DNA of 64,000 nt, from NCBI GenBank assembly GCA_003194525.1, contig NBIV01000272.1, positions 1 to 64,000 on the forward strand. Reading direction: 5' to 3'. Position numbers and translations under genes: made by a program. This DNA comes from Gracilariopsis chorda. Lineage: Eukaryota; Rhodophyta; Florideophyceae; Gracilariales; Gracilariaceae. This document shows, piece after piece, positions 53,988 to 64,000 of this stretch; position 1 is the stretch's first letter; the number at the start of each line of letters is the position of its first letter. Under the pieces are notes generated by a model. That model saw only the letters and a list, made by a program, of their open reading frames with translations, ran no database searches and had not been told where the DNA came from.

Positions 53988-55138
53988 TGTCGGTGAAAAT
54001 GAACAACAAGGTGCAATTACAACAAAAGAGAAGCACCAATAGTAACAAAACAAAACAAAAGAAAAAAAATTCAAATTCAGGCGCACTGGCAGGGAATACA
54101 ATTCCCGCTACCTTAGCGAGTCAGACCCCTGACCCCCGGAGGCCCTCCGGGTAGGAAATGACTTCTTCTGTCTACCTCCTTCTTCATTCGAGAAGAAGTT
54201 GCGATGCTCTCTACGAAACGTCCAGAGGATGTTTACTGACCAAAGATATGCCCTCACCAATGCACCCTCTCTGGTCTCTTGCAAGAACTTGCGCAACCTC
54301 CAGACTGAAGTTACTTTGGTATCCAAAGTGCACTACTGACGTGCAACCAAAATAGGTCACACGCGTCTTGATCCTGAATAGGAGGTCAGCCTACGCCACT
54401 TCGCCTCCCCGTACAAACGCCCGAACGTCAAATGCACAGATCAAAAGCTCGTTATGTAATACCTTCACCACAGCCCAAGTCTTCCGAAACACAGTCAGGA
54501 TCAACAAGAAGAGATAAATACTCGCACCAGTGCAGTAAGCCACGGCACTCCGTACACTAATGCACCCGCTGAGCTTACCAGGTCTTTATGACGAACATTG
54601 TTGTACGCCCCAAAGGACCGGAGGGAAGCCACTCGACAGTACACGGCTTTGGTTAAAGCCGCCAGGCTAACGTCCCCAATTGCTCGAATCATCCGCCCGT
54701 CGCACTAGACACCAGGTATACCCCAAGAAATCGCTGGGCAACAAAAACCCCAGACTTCACAAACTGCTGAGCACAACACACAAGTGCACAGACTTCAAGT
54801 AGAATGGTCCTCAACCTCCTCGGATCAGAACGCGCCAACACAACGAGAGGATCCACACAAAACCAGAACAGAGGGAGACACAAACAGGCGATACCGATCG
54901 ACAACACGGGCAAAAGCGGCGGCCCAAACACAATCACGATAGAGTCGACGTCGAACCACTACCACCACAACGCCGTCAAGAAGGAGCGCAAACCAAAGGG
55001 AAAGATCAACACCGACCAGAACCAAATCCACACACCCGATGCAACGGTAGACGGCAAATGAAACAGTGAAACGGATGAACGGCGGGGAGGGAGGGCAGCG
55101 AGAGACGAACGAAAAACGTGACGGCAGAGTTCAGTGGA
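53988..55138 (-). other. Leader of Copia A1
   Basis: About 1.15 kb lies between the primer site and gag. It is homologous to 61502-62663 of A2. Near the gag end it contains two short hairpins, GGGAAT/ATTCCC (54096-54110) and CCCGGAG/CTCCGGG (54135-54151). Open frames on either strand match between copies only as shared leader sequence and are not accepted as genes. Confidence 0.7.
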
Positions 55139-55153
55139 GCTGGGCCCATAACC
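55139..55153 (-). promoter_or_regulatory. Primer-binding site of A1, complementary to the iMet tRNA anticodon arm
   Basis: On the minus strand GGTTATGGGCCCAGC follows the 5' LTR with no spacer. It is complementary to GCTGGGCCCATAACC, the anticodon arm of the conserved eukaryotic initiator tRNA-Met. Priming would need a 5' tRNA half cut in the anticodon loop, as described for Drosophila copia. Confidence 0.85.
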
Positions 55154-55924
55154 TGAAAGACATTGAAGCAGAAGGGAAATGAAAGGTAGGGGGATGCAAA
55201 GGACGTTCGTCAGCTCTAGCTGGGATTTACTTCGGGGTGCTGCAATCAGAACTTATATAGAACTCGAACTTCGTCTTCGTCACAACTTAAACGCCAACTG
55301 ACACCTCAATCAGTGGCCAGGGACACTCAATACTGCCAGTCATCATCTGACTTAACATACGTACGCTAGCACTAACTCATGATACCTCACATCAACTCAA
55401 CACAATAACGCGCCAACACCACACCAAAAATTACTTGCCTGCACACAACCATGAGAATGCAAAGATTCACAACACAGCTTTACATGCGAACGCATTCCAA
55501 CGCATCCAAATTCATCCATGCACGCCACAGTAGCTCACCACATCACGTGTACGTGTACATGCACCAACTCACACGTCATTAACCATTTCGTGTACCTGTA
55601 AACCTGATGACAGTACCCATACTCCTTACCAAAGTTCCACTGCTGTCCCACATGTCCTGTGTGTCCAACTATCGTAGATACGTGCCCTGCACACTGTGCA
55701 CATTGTACTAGCTGGACATGTGGGTTTGCCAATGTAGCCCACTTGTGCACTACCGCTTCTACGCACTACAGTAAATATGTGCATTTGCAGGAGCCAATCA
55801 CAACCCAGAGTCATGATGAGTTTGCACAGCGACGCATATGCGGTTTTGCACAGGAACCCTCGAAAACAGCCCATGCTTCCCGGAACATTTGGATTTCAGT
55901 GGCAGAACAGGTACTTTTCCAGCA
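55154..55924 (-). repeat. 5' LTR of Copia A1
   Basis: Own-orientation start TGCTGGAAAAGTACC and end GTCTTTCA (771 bp). It has the same internal landmarks as the 3' LTR, including a TATA-like TTCTATATAAG (plus-strand 55252-55262). LTR-to-LTR differences are visible by eye, so the insertion is not very recent. Confidence 0.88.
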
Positions 55925-55934
55925 CTTCGCCTAC

Positions 55935-56550
55935 CACTACAAGAAAACTCTACACCAATAATTGGGGACACCCAATGCTACCAATCATAATCAATTATAA
56001 CACAATAAGGGCTGCACACACTAATTACAGCTGAATGCAACCATGCGTAAGAACATAACAACACCTTAAAACACCGCATGAAAAGTGAACCAACCAGCCA
56101 ACAATGCGCAACAGGTAACACAGGCATGCCAATAATGTGCCAGCATTTGACAGCACTGTGTAAACACTTACTTGCATCATCATGACTATGACAAAGCACA
56201 CATTCATATGCCACTGCATCCATGTACCTATCCTAGGTGTTTTGCGTTCATGACACGTTGTTACTTGCACAAATGCACCTATGCAACACCTGCATGTACC
56301 TGTAAACCAGGTGTAGCCACACATATTCCTAAGCACCATGCCTATTGACCTTACGCCAAGTGGCCAGTTCCGTGCCCATGACCCATAGGATGCCCAAAAC
56401 TTATAAGTAATACAATGCATATGAGTATATGCAGTAGCCAATCATATGCCGTCTCAAGTTGAGTTTGAGAACACACCCATATGTGCTTTTGCATAGCAGC
56501 TCTCAAACCCAGCCCTCCGTTATATGAAACTTTGTTTCCAAGTGCTGCAC
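55935..56550 (-). repeat. Probable 3' LTR of Copia B1
   Basis: It lies downstream of the B1 RNase H end. It contains TATGATTGGCTACTGCATAT and a TATA-like ACTTATAAG, in an order resembling LTR types A and C. The exact ends are not fixed because the 5' LTR is missing from the window. It abuts the A1 insertion. Confidence 0.55.
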
Positions 56551-56559
56551 CATGATGTC

Positions 56560-58515
56560 CGAGCACTATCAGGCACTCGACCATGTGCTAACATCAACAC
56601 TTCTCCTCAAATTCCTGGTTCAGACCAAGTCTATACAAGATCATTTGCGTCATAGCAGTACTAAATTGCTCAGTGAGTATGTCGGAATCGTTGTCCTCAC
56701 TTGCCAAATATTCCACACTTATCCCCTTACTTTTGACCAGGTCTCGGATAAATTGTATCTTCACGTCAATGTGCTTGGCATGTCCAGAGGGTCAACGCTC
56801 ACCAATGGCCCATTCAATCGCACATTGGTTCTCTGGGCGTAGTGGAGTACTATCATGAACCAATAATCCACATTCTCCAAGTACTCGAGATATCCATATT
56901 TGCTCTTGACTTGCCACCAATAATGCATAGTACTCAGAATTGCCTGTAGACCATGCCACGGACGCCTGCTTATGGGCACCGTAGAAACAAACACATGACC
57001 CAAGTTTGAGCATAAAGCCAGACAGGGACTTCTGATCAGTGGTATCAATCGCATAATCAAAGTCTATATAACCATTCAGCAGGAGGTTACCAGAGTGATA
57101 CATAAGTCCATTGGGGGGAGTGCCACGTAAATACATTAGCACGCGCTTCACCGATCGATGACAATATCGAGCTGGTGCTTTCTGGAAGCGTGCTAAGATA
57201 AATACAGGTGCCAATAGGTCCAAACGGGTGCATAATGCCAGATACAGCAGAGACCCGATCATGTGCTGATACAACTGGAATTCATACGGTGACTTATCCT
57301 CCTCCAGATCAAGTGAAGAAGAAAAGGATTCCACCATTGGACTCCTTGAATGCTTACTATATTCAAGTACAAACCGCCGTAACATGCCTCGGACATACAA
57401 CGGTTGTGCACGTTTCACACCTAGCAGGTGGCCATTGGAGGTCATGTTCCAGGTGAACTCAGCAACAAGATAAATTCTGACACGAATCTCAACGCATAGG
57501 TAATACAACGACTTGACCTCGTCCAATATGTGAGAACGTTGTTCGGCATTAGGCTTACATATGAAAAGGTCATCCACGTATACCAGGATGTATGCATAAC
57601 TGTTAGCGGGTAATTTGCGCCTGAAACCACATGGTGCACTGGGTAATTCTTCAAAACCTATGCCTTTAGTGACTGTGATGAACTTTGTATGCCATGCCAG
57701 ATGAACCTGCTTAAGCCCGTATATAACCTTTAGCAGTTTGTCTCATTGTGATTAGAGACCAGGAATGCCACGCAGTAACATCATTCACACGTCTTCCTTG
57801 AGGTCACCATTAAGAAATGCGGTCATTATGCAAACCTGGGCAACAAACCTCTGCAGGCATAACATCCGGTACAACAAATTGCGAACCAAATTGAACTAAA
57901 CAACTGGTGCATACGTCTTCAAGTAGTACTGATCATATGTCTGGTGGTTGCCTCCAGCCACTATTCGAGCTCGAAATCGGTCAACAGAGTCGTCAGCGTC
58001 ACGTTTCACCTTCAGTATGACATGCGTTGGTAGGGGCTGGGCCTTTGGTGAGTCATCCACAACTTGCAGAGAGTGCTTCTTTGAGTGAGGGACCATCACT
58101 TATGGTAACCTCAACCTCAGATTTGGCGGTGGCGGCCATATGCCACCAGCGTTGTGGTGCACGCCTGGTGCGACGAGGATAGCGTGACTGTGACTCAGAG
58201 TCATGATTTACTTGTTCAATGTCACCTCCATCGTCATATGACCCCTCTTCATCACTAGAACTGTTCCCGGCATCATCAAAAAGTTGATGTTCCAGGGTCA
58301 ACCATCATGTCTGCAGCTGCCTTAGGGTGGTCTATGGTACCATTTTTTGAGGTTGACATGCCGTTCTCAACATCTCCAACAGAGAACGCATCCACACTGA
58401 TGGCATCCATATCATCCTCAGAACTATGTATGATCTGATGTGCTCTCGTCATCCATATAATTGCTAAGATATGGTGCACCAGGGCACGTAGACTCGACAA
58501 AGGTGGCATGAAGTG
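56560..58515 (-). pseudogene. Copia B1 integrase C-terminus, reverse transcriptase and RNase H
   Basis: The integrase tail and linker (YPRRTRRAPQRWWHM) lead to the reverse transcriptase: HVILKVKRDADDSVDRFRAR, then a stretch with stops. The intact catalytic YAYILVYVDDLFIC is at about 57570-57600. LAELTWNM-type linker, RGMLRRFVLEYSKHSRSP and MIGSLLYLALCTRLDL follow. The RNase H part has LNGYIDFDYAIDT, SLSGFMLKL and VAWSTGNSEYYAL, then AIEWAIGER. Several stops and shifts are present. Confidence 0.88.
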
Positions 58516-59775
58516 ACCTTATTATTCGAGAAATATCATCTTCATCACTAAATAGGACCTCGTAAACACCATGCTCAAAAGTCTTCAAGTACACTCCCTC
58601 AAGGGCATGAGACCCCAGCTTGGTGCCCAGGTTCATTTTTAATACGTATGTGGCACATCCGAATACTTTGACGTACGGCAAATAAGGCCTAGTTTCATTC
58701 AATAGGCCATACAGAGTCAAGCCAATCGTGGAGTGCGGCTCTCTATTGGGAACATAAATGACATGTTTTAGTGCGTACGACCACAAACATTCTGGAGGAT
58801 TTGCTTGAAAGAGCAAGGCTCGGGCAGCTTCAGCCATAGTTCGATTGATGAGCTCTGCAATAGTATTATGTTCTGGGGTATACGGTGGAGAAAACGATAC
58901 CTCCTGGAGACCATTCTTGGGATTCTTGTGCAAGGTATTCTACTCTTCCGCATTGTCAAAGTGCAGTTTTCGAATAATTACAGGTTCTCTTCCAAGCTGT
59001 TTGAGCTTATGCCTCACACCCTGGAACACTTCAATTTGCATTATGAACCCAAATACTGCGTATCGCGAGTGATTATCCACAAATCGAGACGCATAGCGGA
59101 ATTGGTCTTGGAATGATAGCACTAACGGACCCATAATGTCTGAGTGCACAATTTCCCAAAACGTTTCTGGCTCGTTTAAACTTGCCCAGAAATGGCAGCC
59201 TATGTGACATCCCAAGGCGACATCAACGACATACCTCCTCTATGCCCTTGACCTTTGGGACTCCGTCGACATTTTCATGAACGTTTTGTAGGGCATGCTC
59301 ATACATATGTGTTAGTCGGCAATTCCACAATGAACCTGTGTGGTCGTCCGTTGCAGAAAGCATCTTTGATATGTCCGTATAGGCAATTGGGTTGGGCAAG
59401 GTGTATAAACCTGAGCCATGATGACGAGACCCAATTCCAACCTCAAGCCCATCTTCATGGGTCAGGCGTACCTCCTTATCACAGAACAGTGATTGCATAC
59501 CCTTGTCAGCTAAACAACCCACAGAAACTAATTTTTATCCAAGATTTGGAACAAGCAGTACTTCAAACAACCTGAGGTTCACATCAAAGAAGGGTAGTAC
59601 GACATCTCCTTGTTGGGTGGCAGTGACAGTGGTGTTGTCCGCTAGTTCAATTGTCTTATCTGGGATGTCAATCAGTGTGTTTGGAAAGAAATCAGATACA
59701 GAACAGAAGAAATGAGAGGTAGCACCACTGTCTGAAAATGTGTCGATGCAATCAGTAACTGGCGGCACCACTGAC
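58516..59775 (-). pseudogene. Copia B1 protease and integrase
   Basis: The protease has a canonical site, TFSDSGATSHFF, at about 59735. The pre-integrase segment is RLTHMYEHALQNVH. The integrase reads EIVHSDIMGPL, then YASRFVDNHSRY, LHFDNAEE, and SPPYTPEHNTIAELINRTMAEAAR, where the catalytic Glu of NGxxE is replaced in context by AELIN. Frames shift between pieces and several stops occur. Confidence 0.85.
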
Positions 59776-59933
59776 TACTTCTCACTTGCAACTCGAGCAA
59801 TCTCAACCTTGGACGCCTTCCGTGATGAATTCCTGGATTGATTTGGCTTTCTGACTGAGTTCATCTTCAGCTAAGCCAAAATCCCTTGTGGCAAATGGTT
59901 GTCAAGGTTATCTGCGCTCATGTGACAGCACGC

Positions 59934-60690
59934 TCACAGAACGTGCAATGGTATCCGTTTTTCGCTTCCAGCAGCATATGCGCGAGCAGTGGGGTCATTA
60001 ACGGCTGTTAAATCTGATGCATTACCATCATTCTCGTTACCATTTGAAGATGTGCTGTGTCCACTTATACGTGCAGCACTGCTGTACCTGTTCTCCTTGG
60101 GACTGCGACCTCTATCAGAACTTCCTGAACCTATTTGAAGAGCATTGTATTCATCAATCAGGGTTGTGGCCACGTAGTCCCATGTAAGTTCTGAAATCTC
60201 CTTGGTCCTACGTGCTGCTGGAGTTGACTCCAATGAGCAGTTGGGGTCAGTAGATGCCAGAAGCATGGGTGCCTTGTGAGATTCAGGTATTGTGGCATCC
60301 TTGCCCATGCAGTCCAGCTTCGAGAACAGAGAGGCAATCTGTTCCACATATTCGGACATGTTTTGGTCGTGATACGGGATTCTGAACAGCTGCGTTTGCA
60401 CTGCTATACGAGATACTGTCTTGTTTGATGCATATCGCACATCAAGTAACTCAAGCAGCGACCGGGGTCATCATCAATATCCATAACTACATGCGGTGGA
60501 GCATCACCAAGTGCACAAATGATGATTGCAAATGCCTTTTTGCGCTTTGCAACTATACGCGAGGGGTACTGGGTAGCACTAGAACCATACGCCTGTGACA
60601 TTATAGCACTGGATTCCTCTTCCGGCAGCGACATGAAAAAATTCCAGATACCTTTCATTCGCCACGCGACACGTAGACAGCGTTGCTAGA
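59934..60690 (-). pseudogene. Copia B1 gag, truncated at its 5' end
   Basis: It reads KGIWNFFMSLPEEESSAIMS, AIIICALGDAPPHVVMDID, SNKTVSRIAVQTQLF, ESHKAPMLLASTDPN and ELTWDYVATTLIDEYNAL, and parallels the family B gags at 45.6 and 48.2 kb. The sequence is cut at about 60690, where LTR A2 begins (60698). The gag start and 5' LTR of B1 are therefore missing. Confidence 0.85.
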
Positions 60691-60697
60691 GGGTGTA

Positions 60698-61486
60698 TGT
60701 TGGAAAAGTATATGTTCTGTCATTAAAATCCAAATGTTCCTGGGAGCATGGGCTGTTTTCGAGGGTTCCTGTGCAAAACCGCATATGTGTCGCTGTGCAA
60801 ACTCATCATGAGTCTGGGTTGTGACTGGCTCCTGAAAATGCACATATTTACTGTAGTGCGTAGAAGTGGTAGTGCACAAGTGGGCTAGATTGGCACACCC
60901 ACGTGTCCAGCTAGTACAATTGACACAGTGTGCAGGGCACGTACCTATGATAGTTGGACACACGCGACATGTGGTACAGCAGTGGTACTTTGGTGAGGAG
61001 TATGAGTACTGTCACCAGGTTTACAGGTACACGAAGTGGTTAATCATGTGTGAGTTGGTGCACTTACACGTACACGTGATGTGGTGAAATAGTTTGACAT
61101 GCATCGATGAATTGGGATGCGTCGGCATGCCTTGGCATGCATTGGAATGTTAATCTGTGTTTTGTGTTGGGAATTTCTGCTTTTTCATGGTTTTGTGCAG
61201 GCACGTAACTTCTGGTGCGGTGTTGGCGCGTTATTGTGTTGAGTTGATGTAAGGTATGATGAGTTAGTTCTAGGGTGGCTATGCTATGTTAGATGATGAT
61301 TGGTAGTATTGAATGTCCCCAGCTACTGGTTTAGGTTTCAGTTGAAGTCGAAGTTGCGACAAAGACGAAGTTAGAGTTCTATAATAGTTTTGATTGTAGA
61401 ACATCCAAGTAAGTCCAAGCGAGAGCTGACGAACTTCCTTTGCATCCCCCCACTTTTTCTTTCCCATTCCGTTTCAACTTATTACA
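60698..61486 (+). repeat. 5' LTR of Copia A2
   Basis: It begins TGTTGGAAAAGTA and ends TTATTACA (789 bp), homologous to both LTRs of A1 in opposite orientation. The TATA-like site is altered (TTCTATAATAG). It cuts into B1 gag. Confidence 0.88.
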
Positions 61487-61501
61487 GGTTTTGGGCCCAG
61501 C
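61487..61501 (+). promoter_or_regulatory. Primer-binding site of A2 (iMet tRNA half)
   Basis: GGTTTTGGGCCCAGC follows the LTR directly. It differs from the A1 site by one base and remains complementary to the anticodon arm of initiator tRNA-Met. Confidence 0.8.
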
Positions 61502-62663
61502 CCCGCTGACATCTGCCGTTATCCTTTTTGTTCGTTTGTCGACGTTCTCCCTCACCGCCGTTCATCCGTTTTGCTGTTTCGGTTGCCGTCTACCGTTGCA
61601 TCGGGTGTATTGATTTGGATCCAGTGGGTTTTGATCTTTGCTTTTGGTTTGCGTTCCTTCCTGAGGGCGTTGTAGTGGTAGTGGTTCGATGTCGACTCTC
61701 TATCGTGATTGTGTTTGGGCCGCCATTTCTGCCCCTGTGATCGATCGCTATCGCCTGTTTGTATCTCCCTTTGTTTTGGTGTTGTGTAGATCCCTGCTTT
61801 GTGTTGGCACGTTCTGATCCGAAGAGGTTGAGGAACATTCTAGTTGAATTCTGTGCACCTGTGTGTTGCGCTTCGCAGTTTGTGTAGTCTGGGGTTTGTG
61901 TTGACCAGCCTTGTTTTGGGTTCTACTCAGTTTCTAGTGCGACGAGCGGTTGATCCAAGTAATTTGGGACGTTAGGCTGGCAGCTTCAACCAAAGCGGGT
62001 GTACTGTCGAGCGGCTTCCCACCAGTCTTTTGTCTTTTTGAGCGTATAATGGTGTTGGTCGTAAAGACCTGGTAAGTTCAGCGGGTGCATTCGTGGACGG
62101 GCTGCCGTGGCGTACTGCACTGGTGCGAGTATTTATCTTTTTCTGTTGATCCTGACTGTGTTTTGGGAGACTTGGGCTGTGGTGAATTTATTACATAACA
62201 AGCTTGTGATCTGTGCATCTAACCTTCGGGAGTTTGTACGGGGAGGCGACGTGGCGTAGTCGAACCTCCTTTACAGGATCAGGCCGCGTGTGACCTGTTT
62301 TGGTTGCACGTCAGTATCGTACTTTGGATACCAGAGTAAGTTCAGTCTCGAGGTTGCGCAAGTTCTTGAAAGAGACCAGAGAGGGTGTATTGGTGGAGGC
62401 ATATCTTTGGTCATTAAACACCATCTGGACGTCTCGTAGAGAGCATTGCACCTTCTCCTCAAACGCAGGAGGAGGTAGACAGAAGAGGTCGTTTCCTACC
62501 GGGAGGGTCTCCAGGGGCCAGGGGTATGACTCCCTAGGGTAGAGGGAATAGTATTTCCTGCCACTGCTCCTGAATTTGAATTTTTTATTTCTTTGGTTTT
62601 GTTTCTTACTATTGCTGACTGTCAGCTGTCTTAATTGAACATTGTTGTTCATTTTCACCTACA
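61502..62663 (+). other. Leader of Copia A2
   Basis: About 1.16 kb between primer site and gag, homologous in reverse orientation to 53988-55138. It contains a CCGGGAGG...CTCC stem-like word and GGAATAGTATTTCC close to gag. No independent gene is supported. Confidence 0.7.
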
Positions 62664-64000
62664 ATGGACTTCTTCGGAGCCATCAAGATCGAGAAGTTGG
62701 GAGAGGATAACTTCCACGTATGGAAGCAAAAAGTTGAGTTGCTTCTGGCGCTCAATGACCTCGGTGAACATCTCAAGACAACCGAACCCACGGACGATGA
62801 CGAGTTGTCAGAGTGAAAAAAGAAAGATGCCAAGGCACGAGCTGTGATTGGTCTGACCATCGGTGATGAGCATTTGGATCATGTTAGAGACACCGACAAT
62901 GATGCAGAAATATGGAAAGCCATATGCGATGTGTTTCAGCGCAAGACGCTGCTAAAGCGAAGCAATGCGCGACGTTCCTTATATAGCGCCAAGATGCGGG
63001 ATGATGAGAAAAATGTTACAATTCATCAATCGCGTACGTCATCTCTCATTGGGTCTTAAGAGTATGGACGTCACGGTTGAGGAGGAAGACATTGCTATGG
63101 CTATCCTATGTGAACTACCGGAACGCTTTGAGCACCTTCTCGTTGCCATTGACACTAAAATTGGTGACCGCAAACTCGAACTGGAGTTTGTGAAGAGTCC
63201 TTTGCTGCAACAAGAGCGGCAAATGCATGACGGTGCCAAGGAAGAATCTGGTAGTGACGCAGCCTTGGTCCGCAGAGAATCTCAGAAGAAGTCAGTCGTG
63301 TGCTTATACTGTGGAAAAAGGGTCATATCCAGAGAAACTGTTTTAAGAAACAGCGTGATGAGGCTATAAAAAGACAAGATGCTGCTGCCCACCCAAATGT
63401 GCACACGGTGCTCGGCAATGAGGACGCTGCAGGTTGCAGTGGTTCTGAATAGGTGTGTCTCATTGCCAGTGGTTCAAACATACACAACAACACGGACTGA
63501 ATCGTTGAATTTGGAGCAACTGCGCATATGACCTCTGATGAATCCATGTTTCGAACATACGAGAGCAAAATGTCGTCTGATGTGAGCATTGGTAATGATT
63601 CCAAGTTAGAGTCACGTGGCCATGGCAGTGTCAACATTAATCTTGCTCTTGAAGGGCAGAAGCGTGAGTGCCGGTTGCGAAATGTTGTGCATGTACCAAG
63701 CTTGAAGTACTATCTGCATTCAGTATCTTCCATGTGTGAATGGGGTGCTACTGTGGTCTTCGAAAAACACGAATTATTTATGTATAAGGGCTTGGCGCTG
63801 TTTGCAAAAGGGCGTCCCTTTAAAGGCCTGTACTACTTGTGCACTGACATTGACCCATCGAGACAATCCAATCGCGCACTTCTGTCAGACTTGTCACTTT
63901 GGCATCGACGAATGGCTCATGTAAATGTAAATGGCATCAAGCACATGGCTCGAAACGGTGTTGTTGCACGGCTGAATGGGGATGTGACTCAATCGATTGA
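62664..64000 (+). pseudogene. Copia A2 gag, protease and start of integrase (runs off window)
   Basis: Gag starts MDFFGAIKIEKLGEDNFHVW. An early TGA follows ELSE, and later frames read RAVIGLTIGDEHLDHV, IWKAICDVFQRKTLLKRSNA, VEEEDIAMAILCELPERFEHL and a degraded zinc knuckle (CLYCGKRVIS). The protease region reads VEFGATAHMT, again with Glu where Asp is usual. Then come VVHVPSLKYY, LFMYKGLALFAKGR and the pre-integrase MAHVNVNGIKHMARNGVV. Several stops and shifts show that it is inactive. The rest lies beyond 64000. Confidence 0.88.

Larger units (their letters stand above)
48810..55924 (-). mobile_element. Copia retrotransposon A1, end to end
   Basis: This element can be delimited. The 5' LTR is 55924-55154 and the 3' LTR 49587-48810 (both about 775 bp). 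A purine tract (GACAGAGGGAGGG) lies just inside the 3' LTR and a primer site directly abuts the 5' LTR. The flanks read GTTCG (48805-48809) and CTTCG (55925-55929), a 5-bp target duplication with one mismatch. Total length is 7,115 bp, including a solo LTR of another family. The coding parts are Copia-ordered: gag, protease, integrase, reverse transcriptase, RNase H. Stops and shifts make it inactive. Confidence 0.88.

Noticed and set aside
55139-55153. A tRNA gene, because of the match to the initiator tRNA anticodon arm
   Set aside because: Only 15 nt match and the rest of the cloverleaf is absent. The position directly after the LTR fits a primer site.

Overview
This is nuclear DNA from a eukaryote. 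The left half (about 0-30.7 kb) is gene-rich and mostly intronless. One clear spliced gene, RPL23, has two short GT-AG introns with GTACGT donors. The right half (about 30.7-64 kb) is almost entirely decayed transposable elements. The gene set (plant-type glutaminyl cyclase, HCCS-type cytochrome c heme lyase, cobalamin-dependent methionine synthase, a SIP5/DA2-like RING protein, ataxin-10) and dense genes beside TE islands suggest an alga, possibly a red alga. That placement is an inference and not secure.

0-13.2 kb: cytochrome c heme lyase (minus strand), an intact PIF/Harbinger-type transposase, then two relics on the plus strand. The first is a nearly full-length DNA polymerase epsilon catalytic subunit gene that has lost its 5' end and carries several in-frame stops and a frameshift. 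The second is a methionine synthase fragment with stops. A divergent copy of an internal polymerase-epsilon segment lies between the transposase and the relic.

13.2-30.7 kb: a block of apparently functional genes. They are an unrecognised DNA-binding-like protein (minus), a long Tudor-like/low-complexity protein (plus), RPL23 (minus) head-to-head with IPI1 (plus), a RING protein with a predicted N-myristoylation start (minus), ataxin-10 (plus), a hemerythrin-like helical protein without a clear ligand set (minus), and a membrane-anchored plant-type glutaminyl cyclase (plus). RPL23 and IPI1 both serve the large ribosomal subunit and share about 345 bp of intergenic DNA.

30.7-44.3 kb: a Tc1/mariner relic, a DDE-transposase-like plus YqaJ-like element relic flanked by a 17-bp direct repeat, and a family of LTRs of about 490-757 bp. 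Two of these LTR copies lie in inverted orientation around a broken gag.

44.3-64 kb: a Copia cluster. Element A1 (minus, 48810-55924) can be delimited end to end: two LTRs of about 775 bp, a near-TSD, a purine tract, and a primer-binding site complementary to the anticodon arm of initiator tRNA-Met. This is the half-tRNA priming arrangement known from Drosophila copia. A second copy, A2 (plus), starts at 60698 and runs off the window. Between them lies Copia element B1 (minus), whose gag is cut by the A2 LTR. Fragments of family B and a second LTR type (C) fill 44.3-48.7 kb, and a solo C LTR sits inside A1's gag. I found no clearly new biological system. The most interesting points are the polymerase-epsilon and metH relics, the YqaJ-associated transposon, the half-tRNA primer site, and the core promoter word shared by three LTR types.
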